DNA of 64,000 bases from an uncultured Lachnospiraceae bacterium (GCA_910586645.1 CAJUIS010000001.1:215222-279221), one strand, 5' to 3'. Shown: positions 42,797-52,174, numbered from the stretch's first letter. Notes: a model not told the origin generated them from the sequence alone. A program made the numbers and translations.

Positions 42797-43582
42797 TTAA
42801 TGCTTCTTAAGCTCTGCAATAGCAGCATAATGCAAAATATCAAATTCATTCGGCGCAATTTGTCTAAGAAGCGTCATATGCTCTTGTTCCCACATCGAAA
42901 TTTTTTTCCCGGTAAGTGAAGCTCCTATTCCACGGCAAGCCTTCATTCTTCCATTCCAGCTTTCACAGGTAAACGGTATTCTTAGAATAAATTCTTCATG
43001 GAATGCAAGCTCAAAGTTTTCTCTGTAACAATCTGGTATGTCTATTGGATGTTTCGTTTCTCCTGCGCCGCTCCAATTTGGATTATATTTCAATACAAGT
43101 TTTTCACTGGCTCCTGCAATCTCATCCTCAAATGGCAGCCATGCCATATATAAAACAAGAATACTTCCCCCTTGCTTCAGCATACGATAAAACTTGGGCA
43201 TAACAGTCTCATGGTCAAAATACCAAAAACACTGGCATGCTGTAATTACATCAAAAGAGTTATCCGAAAAATTTATATCCTCTGTTGATGCAACATGAAA
43301 ATCTATATCCATACCCTCTGAGAGAATTTTCGCTTGTTTAATCTGGTTTTCTGAAATATCCGCAGCCGTCCATTTCGCCCCATACCGGTACATATTTCTT
43401 GGAAGAACGCCCGTTCCTGTTCCGATGTCAAGGACAGATTGTCCGTCCAAGCATAATTTGCGGTCAACAATTTTTTGATAAAACTCTTGCGGATAAATAT
43501 CACGGAATTTCGCGTAATCGATTGAAGTTTTCCCCCAGTCAAAGGGTTTTCCGTTATCTATATCTCTGTTTTTTATCTTCAT
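42797..43582 (-). CDS. Class I SAM-dependent methyltransferase
   Basis: 261 residues. Motif I is VLDIGTGTGVLPRNMYRYG, followed by an acidic end of strand 2 (TAADISENQI) and motif IV region FDVITACQCFWYFD, typical of UbiE/Methyltransf_11 small-molecule methyltransferases. The substrate is unknown. The start is uncertain: ATG 43582 has GAGGA at 9 bases, while ATG 43591 is almost against the site. No related genes flank it, and its base composition is more AT-rich than its neighbours. Confidence 0.85.
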   Translation of the reverse strand: MKIKNRDIDNGKPFDWGKTSIDYAKFRDIYPQEFYQKIVDRKLCLDGQSVLDIGTGTGVLPRNMYRYGAKWTAADISENQIKQAKILSEGMDIDFHVASTEDINFSDNSFDVITACQCFWYFDHETVMPKFYRMLKQGGSILVLYMAWLPFEDEIAGASEKLVLKYNPNWSGAGETKHPIDIPDCYRENFELAFHEEFILRIPFTCESWNGRMKACRGIGASLTGKKISMWEQEHMTLLRQIAPNEFDILHYAAIAELKKH

Positions 43583-43645
43583 ATCATACATTCCTCAATT
43601 CCGGCTTTTCTTTGTATGCAGCTTTATAGATAAAACAAAAAGTTA

Positions 43646-43978
43646 TTACTTTCTGCATATTGTATTTCCTAAAATAATAATTACCGCAATATCAACCAAA
43701 ACAATCCCCAATGCAATATATACAAAAAACGCTGGCAGAATATTCTCCAACAATTCCATCGTTAATATGAGAAGCGTTATCACAGACATTCCGATTCCCA
43801 TTGTTCTGCATAGTTTCTTTTCATTATACTTTTCTTTTTCTTCTTTTGAAGCCGTATTATATCCAGAAATAAACCAGCTTGCGTGTCCCAAAAGCAAAGC
43901 TATGGAAAGTACGGCAAATATTATAAAAATAATCCATACTATCCAGTCTGGTCCCATTGATACATCTGCTAATTTCAT
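43646..43978 (-). CDS. DUF3784-like small membrane protein
   Basis: 110 residues with three hydrophobic helices. The segment FISGYNTASKEEKEKYNEKKLCRTMG between helices 1 and 2 is the DUF3784 hallmark (by recollection, unsearched). The function of the family is unknown. GGAGG lies 10 bases before ATG 43978. It may be co-transcribed with the methyltransferase gene downstream (54-base gap), and like it is AT-rich. Confidence 0.75.
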   Translation of the reverse strand: MKLADVSMGPDWIVWIIFIIFAVLSIALLLGHASWFISGYNTASKEEKEKYNEKKLCRTMGIGMSVITLLILTMELLENILPAFFVYIALGIVLVDIAVIIILGNTICRK

Positions 43979-44084
43979 TTATATAGCGCCTCCACAACTC
44001 ACAATTTCTCAATCTAATTTTTTTAAGTATACATAAATTTATGAGACTTTTCAATTCTCCGAACTGCTTTTTCTTAATTAAGCG

Positions 44085-44200
44085 GCGCTCCCGCATACTA
44101 CAGGACTTTCGTATCAAATCCAGACTTACTGCCTGTAAGGCGCCTGACAGGATTCAATATTTTGCTACTGCCCTTTGTCCCAATTAAGCGATTTCCTTTT
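44085..44200. repeat. Candidate degenerate dispersed repeat between the DHHW and DUF3784 genes
   Basis: The 223-base gap contains AATTAAGCG twice (near 44077 and 44184) and a near-perfect 20-bp palindrome at 44132-44151 (core AGGCGCCT). In one minus frame it reads as a short protein fragment (NRLIGTKGSSKILNPVRRL then SGFDTKVL, stop) without a start codon or ribosome site. The layout suggests a small repeat or a decayed coding fragment. No other copy is visible in this window. Confidence 0.3.
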
Positions 44201-44201
44201 C

Positions 44202-45299
44202 CTACTTCAAAGTCTCGCTGTGATTTAACGTAAGCGTACTGTACAAAAACAGGACGTCACACGATTGAAAATCTATAAAGCGTTCCAGAAAATCAGGCTG
44301 AATATACCTGGTGTCTACCAAATCAATGCGCGAATATGCTTCAATCAGCAAAGGGGCGATGCCCGAACCAAAAGAATCCCGGAACATCACAAGCCGTTTC
44401 GCAGAGGAAGCGTCCGGGTTTTCTATGGTAAGAAGGGAAATTGAGCCGGACAGAAACATTTCATACGGATCCCTGCCCATTGCCCGTTCCATATTATATA
44501 CGGGGATCTCTTTTTCATTTTCCCAGTCATACACAATGCACCCGTCTATGGCGTCATTCGTAAGATACTGGATTTTGTCAGGAGCGGCCGAAAGCGCCGC
44601 CTGACCGTAATATGCGCCGTAAAAATCCTTTTGCAGCGTATGGATCTTATATTCTTTCGAAATATCCGTTCCCATTGTCTGTGCAAGCCGCTCTGCCACA
44701 TCCGTAATCCTCTCCTGCCGCCAGTGAGCGTCTGTTTTGTAAAAATCATCCCGTTCCAAAAGATCTGAGATTTTAATATATTCCGCAAAACCGGCTTTTT
44801 GCGCCGTCTTCTCTTCAAATTCTGCATAATCCATGGAAAGATGGCCGTTTTCCTTCGCCAGAAAACAATTTTTATCCGGAATGACAGAAAGGAAAACCCT
44901 GTTTTCCGATGTAAGATATGTTTCACAAATACTGCGGATTTTCTCCGCGGCACGGTTCAATGAAGTTTCATGGAACGGATATTCCATGGCGGAAAGAAAC
45001 CCTTCCGTTTTATAAATTCCATGATTATCTTTGCGCAAAAAAATGTGAAATGCCGCTGCGGACTGAATTTTTCGAAACGTATCCCGGAATGGGAACGTAT
45101 CCGCCGCATAAGTTTCAAATTCCGACATAAACCGGCCGTTCCAAACAGATTCCGCCGAAAGATTCGGCAAAGAAGCAAGCGCTCTGCGTTCACTTTCCGA
45201 ATGACTGGCTTTTGGAAAAAATGCACAAAGAAAAAATCCCGCTGCAAACAACAGCGCAAATAACGCACAGATAAATCTATTTTTCTTTTGCCCGTCCAT
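44202..45299 (-). CDS. DHHW-family (AlgJ/AlgX-like) surface O-acylation protein
   Basis: 365 residues. An N-terminal membrane helix (about residues 8-27) is followed by an extracellular domain with KASHSESERRALASLPNL near the start, a YKTDAHWRQ motif (the D-x-H-W site of the family) and VMFRDSFGSG, a Ser-containing SGNH-like segment. Such proteins work with MBOAT acyltransferases to acetylate cell-surface polymers. ATG 45299 follows AGGAG by 9 bases; an in-frame TTG two codons earlier is rejected. It lies 12 bases after the MBOAT gene. Confidence 0.85.
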   Translation of the reverse strand: MDGQKKNRFICALFALLFAAGFFLCAFFPKASHSESERRALASLPNLSAESVWNGRFMSEFETYAADTFPFRDTFRKIQSAAAFHIFLRKDNHGIYKTEGFLSAMEYPFHETSLNRAAEKIRSICETYLTSENRVFLSVIPDKNCFLAKENGHLSMDYAEFEEKTAQKAGFAEYIKISDLLERDDFYKTDAHWRQERITDVAERLAQTMGTDISKEYKIHTLQKDFYGAYYGQAALSAAPDKIQYLTNDAIDGCIVYDWENEKEIPVYNMERAMGRDPYEMFLSGSISLLTIENPDASSAKRLVMFRDSFGSGIAPLLIEAYSRIDLVDTRYIQPDFLERFIDFQSCDVLFLYSTLTLNHSETLK

Positions 45300-45311
45300 A
45301 ATCAAAATCTC

Positions 45312-46661
45312 CTAAAACCTGAAATACAAAAAAGGATGAAACGACCCGCCAATCAAATAAGCCGTTGCAGCAAACAAAAGAGCCGCCAGAAACACCGGTT
45401 CAAATAAGTTTAAAATCCTGCCATACGAAGGATGCCCGGATAAGCGTACCGCCGCATTTCGAACGACAGGCGTTGCGCCAGCCATGCCAAGCAGCAGAAC
45501 CGGAGCAAAATTCCGAAAACAGTACAAAGCTTCCGGCGATACGGCCGGAATCCCTCCGGCTCCAAACAAACCTAAAATATCCGAATACGCTTCGTTTAAA
45601 TTCCCTGCATGAAAAATCACAAAACTGACCAGCACAAAAACCAGCGTATAGATATGGGAACATACCCGGCTCTTTTTTAACGCCGCAAGCAGGAACCTCT
45701 TTTCCAAAATCAAAAGCACGGCAGAACACAAGCCCCACAAAATAAAATTCCACGCCGCCCCATGCCAGAAACCGGTCAGCGTCCATACAATCAGAATATT
45801 AACCGCCTGACGTCTGACGCCCGCCCGGCTTCCTCCCAACGGAATATAGACATAATCCCGAAACCAGGAACCAAGGGAAATGTGCCACCGCCTCCAGAAT
45901 TCCGTAACGCTTCCTGAAATATACGGATAATTAAAATTTTCCGGAAAATGAAATCCAAAGATCCGTCCCAGCCCTATGGCCATATCGCTGTAACCGGAAA
46001 AATCATAATAAATATACAGGGCGGACGCCAATGCATAGAGCCAGTAAAATAAAATGGATTTTTCCCCGGAACCACGAAATTCACTGCAAAGCTCCCACAA
46101 CTGATCCGCAAGAAGGACTTTTTTGGCCAGTCCTGTCACAAAACGACGAATCCCTTCCGCCGCCAGCTCAAATGAATGCGTCCTGTCACAAAGCTGTCCG
46201 GAAATATCCGAATAGCGGACAATCGGCCCTGCAATCAGTTGCGGAAACATGGCGATGTAAGTCCCCAAAGAAACAAGATTTTTCTGCGCTTTCATTCCCC
46301 GCTGCACATCCGCCGCATAACTTATCATCTGAAATGTATAAAAACTGATTCCGGCCGGAAACGCCACAGAAAAAAAAGAGAATTTAAAAAAAATCAGAAT
46401 AAAAACGCTTATGGCAACAGAACATACACAGCACATCTGCCCCAGCCGGCGTTCTCTGTACTTTTCCTCCAGCAGACCAAATCCATAACCGGTCAAAATA
46501 GACGCTGCCATCAGAAAAACATTTTTCGGCTCTCCCCATGCGTAAAAAACAAGGCTGCCCGCCAGCAAAACCACGTTTTTCAAACGATTGGGAGAAATAA
46601 AATAGATCGCCGCCATCAGGGGCAGAAAGTAATATAAAAACGAAATGCCTGAAAATACCAT
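45312..46661 (-). CDS. MBOAT-family O-acyltransferase (AlgI/DltB-like)
   Basis: 449 residues with about 10-12 membrane helices. Family motifs are PQLIAGPIVRYSDI (residues 140-153), FPENFNYPYIS, EFWRRWHISLGSWFRDYVYIPLGG (254-277) and GFWHGAAWNFILWG with the conserved His300. It moves an acyl group, usually acetyl, across the membrane to an extracellular acceptor. Its partner is the DHHW gene just downstream. The acceptor polymer is unknown. The ribosome site is weak (GACGGA). Confidence 0.92.
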   Translation of the reverse strand: MVFSGISFLYYFLPLMAAIYFISPNRLKNVVLLAGSLVFYAWGEPKNVFLMAASILTGYGFGLLEEKYRERRLGQMCCVCSVAISVFILIFFKFSFFSVAFPAGISFYTFQMISYAADVQRGMKAQKNLVSLGTYIAMFPQLIAGPIVRYSDISGQLCDRTHSFELAAEGIRRFVTGLAKKVLLADQLWELCSEFRGSGEKSILFYWLYALASALYIYYDFSGYSDMAIGLGRIFGFHFPENFNYPYISGSVTEFWRRWHISLGSWFRDYVYIPLGGSRAGVRRQAVNILIVWTLTGFWHGAAWNFILWGLCSAVLLILEKRFLLAALKKSRVCSHIYTLVFVLVSFVIFHAGNLNEAYSDILGLFGAGGIPAVSPEALYCFRNFAPVLLLGMAGATPVVRNAAVRLSGHPSYGRILNLFEPVFLAALLFAATAYLIGGSFHPFLYFRF

Positions 46662-46670
46662 CGTTTTCCG

Positions 46671-47264
46671 TCAGCCGATTGGCGCTTCCGTTATAAGCTT
46701 TGCGCCGTCAAGCGCAGACAGCGCATTTGCCTGAAACGTTTCCATGATCCCAGCTTCTCCAAAAGCGGTGATTACATACGTCCCGTCCACATCAATCACA
46801 GCCAGCGTATCCGGCTGCCCGCACATCCACTGCCTTGCCAGGATGTTTTCTTTTACCGCATCGGCAAATTCCTCCATATCCGCATCGTCCTTCAGACGGT
46901 ATACCGCTCCGGTAAAGGTATTGGCATTCATCATATGCACCATGGAAGCCGCGTCCTCAACCGTTTCAAACTGGCTCTCCGGCAATCCCAGGACAGAAGA
47001 AAGCTCCTCCGTCTGGCTTATATCAAATTTTCCGGGAGCATCCATTACCGCATTCGCCTGATCTCCACCATACATGGAAAAAACATCATCCTCTTTATAA
47101 GCTTCTTTTACTGTCTGCAGCACTTCAAGAGCCTCTTTAAATGCCGATTCTTTTCCGTTTTGGATTTCTTCGTCCGCTTTCTGCCCGCCGCAGCCAAACG
47201 CTGCCAAAACCATCGCTGCCACCGCCAAAAAAGCCGTCATTTTCTTTCTTGCTTTCTGTTTCAT
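46671..47264 (-). CDS. Lipoprotein, DUF4358-like
   Basis: 197 residues. A basic N-terminus, hydrophobic core and lipobox FGCGG (Cys about residue 25) mark a lipoprotein. The mature domain (residues 35-197) includes MVHMMNANTFTGAVYRLKDDAD and LAVIDVDGTYVITAF, and resembles DUF4358 lipoproteins that often accompany MBOAT/DHHW genes in Clostridia; this match is from memory. It ends 9 bases before the MBOAT gene, so the three probably form one operon. AAAGGAG precedes ATG 47264. Confidence 0.7.
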   Translation of the reverse strand: MKQKARKKMTAFLAVAAMVLAAFGCGGQKADEEIQNGKESAFKEALEVLQTVKEAYKEDDVFSMYGGDQANAVMDAPGKFDISQTEELSSVLGLPESQFETVEDAASMVHMMNANTFTGAVYRLKDDADMEEFADAVKENILARQWMCGQPDTLAVIDVDGTYVITAFGEAGIMETFQANALSALDGAKLITEAPIG

Positions 47265-47355
47265 TTCAGACTTCTCCTTTCAACCATATTTCAATCCTGT
47301 TATTTTAATATAGTTTCTCCGCTCTCAGATATTTTAAACAATTTTCAAACGCACG

Positions 47356-48432
47356 TTAAATCTCCTCATTCAGAATGCACAGCTTCTTTGCCTGATCCGC
47401 AGCCAGACAGGCGTCTATAATCTCCTGAATGTCTCCGTTCATCACTTTATCCAGCTTATATAAGGTAAGCCCTATCCTGTGATCCGTCACGCGCCCCTGT
47501 GGAAAATTATAAGTACGGATTTTTTCAGAGCGATCTCCTGTTCCAATCTGGCTTCTCCTTGCTTCCGCTTCCGCATCATGGGCTTTCTGGCATTCGATGT
47601 CATACAGTTTTGCCCGAAGAAGCGCAAATGCTTTTGCTTTATTTTGAAGCTGCGACTTTTCCGTCTGGCTGTATACGACGATTCCCGTCGGATAATGCGT
47701 AAGACGGACGGCGGAATCTGTCGTATTGACGCACTGTCCTCCATTTCCGGATGCGCGCATAACGTCAATGCGGATATCTTTCTCATCAATTTCCACTTCC
47801 ACTTCTTCCGCTTCCGGCATAACCGCCACGCTTATGGTAGACGTATGAATCCGTCCCCCGGATTCTGTTTCCGGCACCCTTTGCACGCGGTGAACTCCGG
47901 ATTCATATTTCATAACAGAATACGCTCCCTGTCCCGTAATCATAAAACTGACGTTTTTCATGCCGCCGATCCCGATTTCCTCACATTCCACCATTTCCAC
48001 TTTCCAGCGCCTGTCTTCCGCATAATGTACGTACATACGGTAAATCTCCGCCGCAAACAAAGCCGCTTCATCCCCTCCGGCTCCTGCGCGGATTTCCACA
48101 ATGACATTTTTATCGTCATTCGGGTCTTTCGGCAGCAAAAGAATCTTTAACTTTTCTTCCAGCTTTTCCACATTTTCCTTGGAATCGTTCAGCTCCTCTT
48201 TGGCAAGCTCGCGCATCTCTTCATCGCTTTCCTCTTCCAAAAGCGCCAGGGATTCTTCAATGTTCTGCCGGTTCTTTTTATATTCTTTATAAGTTTCAAC
48301 AATCGGCGTCAAATCGCTTTGTTCCTTCATCAGTTTCCGAAAACGTCCGGCGTCCGAAGCCACGTCCGGCTCGCTCAGCTGGTTTAACACTTCTTCCAAA
48401 CGCAATACAAGATCTTCTAATCTGTCAAACAT
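47356..48432 (-). CDS. prfA: Peptide chain release factor 1
   Basis: 358 residues, full length. RF1 reads UAA and UAG and triggers peptide release. The GGQ motif is at 231-233, and the stop-codon-reading tripeptide region is PET at 187-189, matching RF1 rather than RF2. It overlaps the 3' end of prmC, whose product methylates the GGQ glutamine, by 8 bases; this pairing is widely conserved. Confidence 0.97.
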   Translation of the reverse strand: MFDRLEDLVLRLEEVLNQLSEPDVASDAGRFRKLMKEQSDLTPIVETYKEYKKNRQNIEESLALLEEESDEEMRELAKEELNDSKENVEKLEEKLKILLLPKDPNDDKNVIVEIRAGAGGDEAALFAAEIYRMYVHYAEDRRWKVEMVECEEIGIGGMKNVSFMITGQGAYSVMKYESGVHRVQRVPETESGGRIHTSTISVAVMPEAEEVEVEIDEKDIRIDVMRASGNGGQCVNTTDSAVRLTHYPTGIVVYSQTEKSQLQNKAKAFALLRAKLYDIECQKAHDAEAEARRSQIGTGDRSEKIRTYNFPQGRVTDHRIGLTLYKLDKVMNGDIQEIIDACLAADQAKKLCILNEEI

Positions 48433-49258
48433 GATTTCCTCCTATTACTACCCGGTCAAGTCCTGCCAGGTCTTTTACTGTAACTGTTTCCCGATAACCC
48501 GCCTGCCGCATCAGAAAAGACACTTCTTCCCCCTGGCTGCAGCCAATCTCAAATAACAAAAAACCGCCCGGCTTTAGGTGTTTCTTTCCCTCTTCAATAA
48601 TCCTCCGGTAAAAAAACAGGCCGTCTTCTTTTCCGTCCAAAGCAAGGCGCGGTTCAAAATCCCGGACTTCCGGCATCAGTTTTTTGATTTCTTTTGTCGG
48701 AATATAAGGAGGATTTGAAACAATCACGTCGAAACTGCCCTGCACACCGGAAAATAAATCACTCTCCAGAAACCGGACCGAAACGCCGTGCAGTCTGGCA
48801 TTCTTTTCCGCCACGCAGAGCGCTTTTGCAGAAATATCGGCCGCCAGCGCGCAAATCTCCGGAATATTTTTTAAAATGCTGATTACAATGCAGCCGGATC
48901 CGGTACATAAATCCAGCACGTCCATTCCCGGCCGGATTCTTTTTAGCGCTTCTTCCACAAGGATTTCCGTATCCTGTCTGGGAATCAGAACGTCAGAATC
49001 CACAAGAAACCGAAACCCCATAAACTCCTGCTCTTCCGTTATATACTGCAGCGGTACGCGTTTTGCCCTTTTCTGCAAAAGCTCTGTATATCTTTTCTGC
49101 CGTTCCTCCGGCATCTCTGTCTGCATATGCATATAGTAAAAATTCCGATCAATCCCACATACAAAAGAAAGCAGGAGCCATGCATCCGTCCCCGCCTCTT
49201 CTATGCCGTTTTCTCTCAGAAAACGCTCTCCTTTACGAACGGCTTTGCAGTACGTCAT
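48425..49258 (-). CDS. prmC: Release factor glutamine N5-methyltransferase
   Basis: 277 residues starting MTYCKAVRKG. The N-terminal helical domain contains RVPLQYITEEQEFMG. The SAM motif DLCTGSG is at 116-122 and the NPPY glutamine-methylation motif at 182-185. ATG 49258 overlaps the upstream DUF1385 stop as ATGA and has GGCAGGG upstream; the longer in-frame start is rejected. It is in an operon with prfA, its substrate gene. Confidence 0.95.
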   Translation of the reverse strand: MTYCKAVRKGERFLRENGIEEAGTDAWLLLSFVCGIDRNFYYMHMQTEMPEERQKRYTELLQKRAKRVPLQYITEEQEFMGFRFLVDSDVLIPRQDTEILVEEALKRIRPGMDVLDLCTGSGCIVISILKNIPEICALAADISAKALCVAEKNARLHGVSVRFLESDLFSGVQGSFDVIVSNPPYIPTKEIKKLMPEVRDFEPRLALDGKEDGLFFYRRIIEEGKKHLKPGGFLLFEIGCSQGEEVSFLMRQAGYRETVTVKDLAGLDRVVIGGNHV

Positions 49259-50175
49259 GCCCTGCCTCTTTCCGGAGCGCATCCGCCAATCTCCCCGATA
49301 TAGGATTTCCAGTCAAATACCGCCTCCACAGACGCAATGCCCACTTCGATCATATCGTCTTCCGGTTCCCTTGTCGTAATTTTCTGCAAAAGCAGCCCCG
49401 GCTTGCTGAACAGATTGACAAGCGCATTGTCGCTTCTTCCGGCAAGTCGTATAAATTCATAGGAAACGCCGGCAATAACCGGAATCAGCGCCAGGCGAAG
49501 CAAAAGACGCAGCGCCGGGGAGTCCACGCGGATAAACAAAAAGAATAAAATGCTGACGAACATGACAATCAAAAGAAAGCTGGTGCCGCAGCGTTTATGC
49601 AGACGCGAACTCTTCCGGACATTTTCCACGGTAAGCTCCATACCGCTTTCAATGCAATTGATGCATTTGTGTTCCGCCCCGTGATACATATAAACCCTTT
49701 TAATGTCCGGCATCAGAGAAATTCCCGCCACATATCCCAGAAAAATCAACAGACGGAGAGCCCCTTCCAAAAGCGAAATCATCCACGGAGATGAAACCGC
49801 CTTTTGAAACAAAAGAGAAATTCCGTAAGGAAGCAGGATAAAAATCGCCACGGCAAGAACGACAGACGCAGCAGCCGTCGCTCCCATAAGAAACTCCTCT
49901 TTCTTTTTATCTTTTTCCGCCGTCTCCTCTTCTTCAAAAAAAGATGCGGAAAACGTCATTGTCTTTAATCCGAGCGCCAGAGATTCTATAAAGTTAAACA
50001 CGCCTCTTACCACCGGCATATTTCTCAGTTTTTTATTTTTGCCTATGCCGCAATACAGGGAAGATTCCACAACAATCTCCTGATTGGGCTTACGGACAGC
50101 AACGGCATATTTTTCACCGTTTTTCATCATTACGCCTTCCATGACCGCCTGCCCGCCAATTCCTGAATATCTCAT
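49255..50175 (-). CDS. DUF1385 membrane protein
   Basis: 306 residues. The N-terminal GIGGQAVMEGVMMKNG and the later YHGAEHKCINCIESG are the DUF1385 hallmarks. Three to four membrane helices lie at about residues 97-160 and 205-245. The function is unknown; the gene is often found next to prmC and prfA and to rpmE in Firmicutes, as here. GGAGAAAAAG lies before ATG 50175. The stop overlaps prmC (ATGA). Confidence 0.92.
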   Translation of the reverse strand: MRYSGIGGQAVMEGVMMKNGEKYAVAVRKPNQEIVVESSLYCGIGKNKKLRNMPVVRGVFNFIESLALGLKTMTFSASFFEEEETAEKDKKKEEFLMGATAAASVVLAVAIFILLPYGISLLFQKAVSSPWMISLLEGALRLLIFLGYVAGISLMPDIKRVYMYHGAEHKCINCIESGMELTVENVRKSSRLHKRCGTSFLLIVMFVSILFFLFIRVDSPALRLLLRLALIPVIAGVSYEFIRLAGRSDNALVNLFSKPGLLLQKITTREPEDDMIEVGIASVEAVFDWKSYIGEIGGCAPERGRA

Positions 50176-50218
50176 GCTTTTTCTCCGCTATGTCCGCCCT
50201 CTTTCACAAAAAGAGGGT

Positions 50219-50252
50219 AAAAAAGGTTGAGATTATAATTAACCTCAACCCT
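50219..50252 (-). terminator. Terminator after rpmE
   Basis: GGTTGAG/CTCAACC stem (50225-50231 with 50244-50250), 12-base AT-rich loop, six Ts on the minus strand. It separates rpmE from the DUF1385-prmC-prfA operon. Confidence 0.8.
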
Positions 50253-50272
50253 GCCATGTACTGCATTGCATA

Positions 50273-50479
50273 TTAGTTCTGACTCATGCCATACTTCCTG
50301 TTGAACTTGTCAATACGTCCGCGCGCCTGCGCTGTCTTCTGCTGGCCCGTATAGAACGGATGGCATTTGGAACAGATTTCAACGTGAATATCCTTATTTG
50401 TTGAACCTGTAACGAAGGTATTGCCACAGTTACATGTTACAGTTGCCTGATAGTAATCCGGATGGATTCCCTCTCTCAT
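50273..50479 (-). CDS. rpmE: Large ribosomal subunit protein bL31 (zinc-binding form)
   Basis: 68 residues starting MREGIHPDYYQ. Cysteines in TCNCGNTF and EICSKCHPFYTG bind zinc, so this is the C+ form used under zinc-replete conditions. The C-terminus (RIDKFNRKYG) is typical. ATG 50479 has GAGGTG upstream; an in-frame GTG three codons earlier overlaps that site. It is monocistronic, with its own promoter and terminator. Confidence 0.96.
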   Translation of the reverse strand: MREGIHPDYYQATVTCNCGNTFVTGSTNKDIHVEICSKCHPFYTGQQKTAQARGRIDKFNRKYGMSQN

Positions 50480-50545
50480 CTCTTTCACCTCACACCTGTT
50501 TCTATATATTAATTGCTAATTTACATTCCAATAAACAGCTTTTAC

Positions 50546-50574
50546 AGTATATCACAGCCCTCAAAATTATGCAA
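50546..50574 (-). promoter_or_regulatory. Sigma-A promoter of rpmE
   Basis: TTGCAT (50569-50574), 17-base spacer, TATACT (50546-50551) on the minus strand, just after the rho stop codon. Confidence 0.65.
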
Positions 50575-50580
50575 GTCATT

Positions 50581-51975
50581 TTAGAAAAATCTTGTCTTTT
50601 TCACCATTTGAATGTATTCCCTGTTATTTCTGGTCCGCGCAAACATATTTAAAACAGATTCCACGGCGTCTTCCGACTTAGAGCCGTTAAACGCTTTGCG
50701 CATAATGTCCACCGCTTCCTGTTCTTCTTTGTCTAACAGCAGATCCTCCCGCCTGGTTCCTGATTTTACAACGTCGATTGCCGGAAAAATGCGTTTTTCC
50801 GAAAGTCTCCGGTCTAAAACAAGTTCCATATTTCCCGTTCCTTTAAACTCCTCAAATATTACGTCATCCATCTTGCTTCCGGTATCCACAAGAGCCGTCG
50901 CAAGTATCGTCAGGCTTCCGCCCTCCCTCATATTCCTTGCCGCTCCGAAAAACCGTTTCGGCATATGAAGCGCAGCCGGATCCAGACCTCCTGACAGCGT
51001 TCTGCCGCTTGGCGGAACTGTCAGATTATACGCCCTGGCCAGACGGGTAATACTGTCCAGCAAAACGACTACGTCTCTGTGATGTTCCACCAGACGCTTT
51101 GCACGCTCAATTACCATCTCTGACACCCGCTTGTGGTGTTCCGGCAGTTCGTCAAACGTAGAATAAATAACTTCCACGTTTTTGCCTTCAATCGCTTCTT
51201 TAATGTCTGTCACTTCTTCCGGACGCTCATCAATTAAAAGTATTATCAGATGCATATCCGGATTGCCCCCCGTCACTGCTTTTGCAATCTTTTTTAAAAG
51301 CGTCGTCTTTCCGGCTTTCGGCTGGGAAACAATCATTCCTCTCTGCCCTTTTCCAATCGGGGATACCAAATCCACAATGCGCATTTCCACTGATGAGCCG
51401 GGCCGTTCCAGGCGGATCCTTTCATTTGGAAAAACAGGCGTCAAATCTTCAAAATTTTTCCTCCTCTGCGCAACGCCCGGATGAAAACCATTAATCGTAT
51501 TGACGTACAAAAGAGCGCTGAATTTCTCCTGCTGGGTCTTAATCCTCGTATTTCCGCTGATAATGTCTCCCGTTTTTAAATTGAACTTACGAATCTGCGA
51601 AGGAGACACATACACATCCTTCTCACCGGGAAGATAGTTTTCACACCGGATAAATCCATAACCGTCCGGCATAACTTCCAAAATCCCGTTCGCCGTTATC
51701 CCACTGTCCAAATCATCCCGCGCCGGCACGCTCGCGGCATCCTGTGCAGGCGCCTTTGTATCCGTTTCACATTTCATTTCTTCCCTGACTTCTCTGCTTT
51801 CTTTTTCTTCTTTGACTTCTTCCGCTTTTTTCTCATTTCCGGCTTCTTTTTCGTCTTCTGCAAGCATCAATTCCACAAGTTCTTTTTTCTTTAAACCTGA
51901 TAAATGCCGCAGTCCTCTTGCCTTTGCTAAATCTCTTAACACTGTCACTGACAGACTTTCATATTTTTCTCTCAT
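50581..51975 (-). CDS. rho: Transcription termination factor Rho
   Basis: 464 residues. An N-terminal SAP-like helical domain is followed by a charged Glu/Lys insertion (about residues 36-75). The cold-shock RNA-binding domain (GILEVMPDGYGFIRCENY) and RecA-like ATPase follow, with Walker A SQPKAGKTTLLKK, Walker B VVLLDSITRLARAYN and Q-loop PPSGRTLSGGLDP. It is a hexameric RNA helicase that ends transcription. The start has AGGAGATAAG about 10 bases upstream. Confidence 0.96.
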   Translation of the reverse strand: MREKYESLSVTVLRDLAKARGLRHLSGLKKKELVELMLAEDEKEAGNEKKAEEVKEEKESREVREEMKCETDTKAPAQDAASVPARDDLDSGITANGILEVMPDGYGFIRCENYLPGEKDVYVSPSQIRKFNLKTGDIISGNTRIKTQQEKFSALLYVNTINGFHPGVAQRRKNFEDLTPVFPNERIRLERPGSSVEMRIVDLVSPIGKGQRGMIVSQPKAGKTTLLKKIAKAVTGGNPDMHLIILLIDERPEEVTDIKEAIEGKNVEVIYSTFDELPEHHKRVSEMVIERAKRLVEHHRDVVVLLDSITRLARAYNLTVPPSGRTLSGGLDPAALHMPKRFFGAARNMREGGSLTILATALVDTGSKMDDVIFEEFKGTGNMELVLDRRLSEKRIFPAIDVVKSGTRREDLLLDKEEQEAVDIMRKAFNGSKSEDAVESVLNMFARTRNNREYIQMVKKTRFF

Positions 51976-52108
51976 TCTTCACTTATCTCCTATTCACGCC
52001 AATGCATCTCTTCTCGTCTGGGATTCCTGTCTGATATGACAAAGAACGGTTCACACCGCTGATTTCCTTATTATACAACACCTTTCGGAAAATAGGAAGT
52101 CCTTTTTC

Positions 52109-52137
52109 TTGATTTGTCCCTTTTTTAATGCTATGAT
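52109..52137 (+). promoter_or_regulatory. Promoter of the malic enzyme operon
   Basis: TTGATT (52109-52114), 17-base spacer, TATGAT (52132-52137). The interval 51976-52174 is a divergent promoter region; a TATAAT near 52070 on the minus strand is a likely rho -10 with a poor -35. Confidence 0.6.
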
Positions 52138-52174
52138 AAAAAAATAATTTGACAAAGAAAGGGAGTTTATCGTT

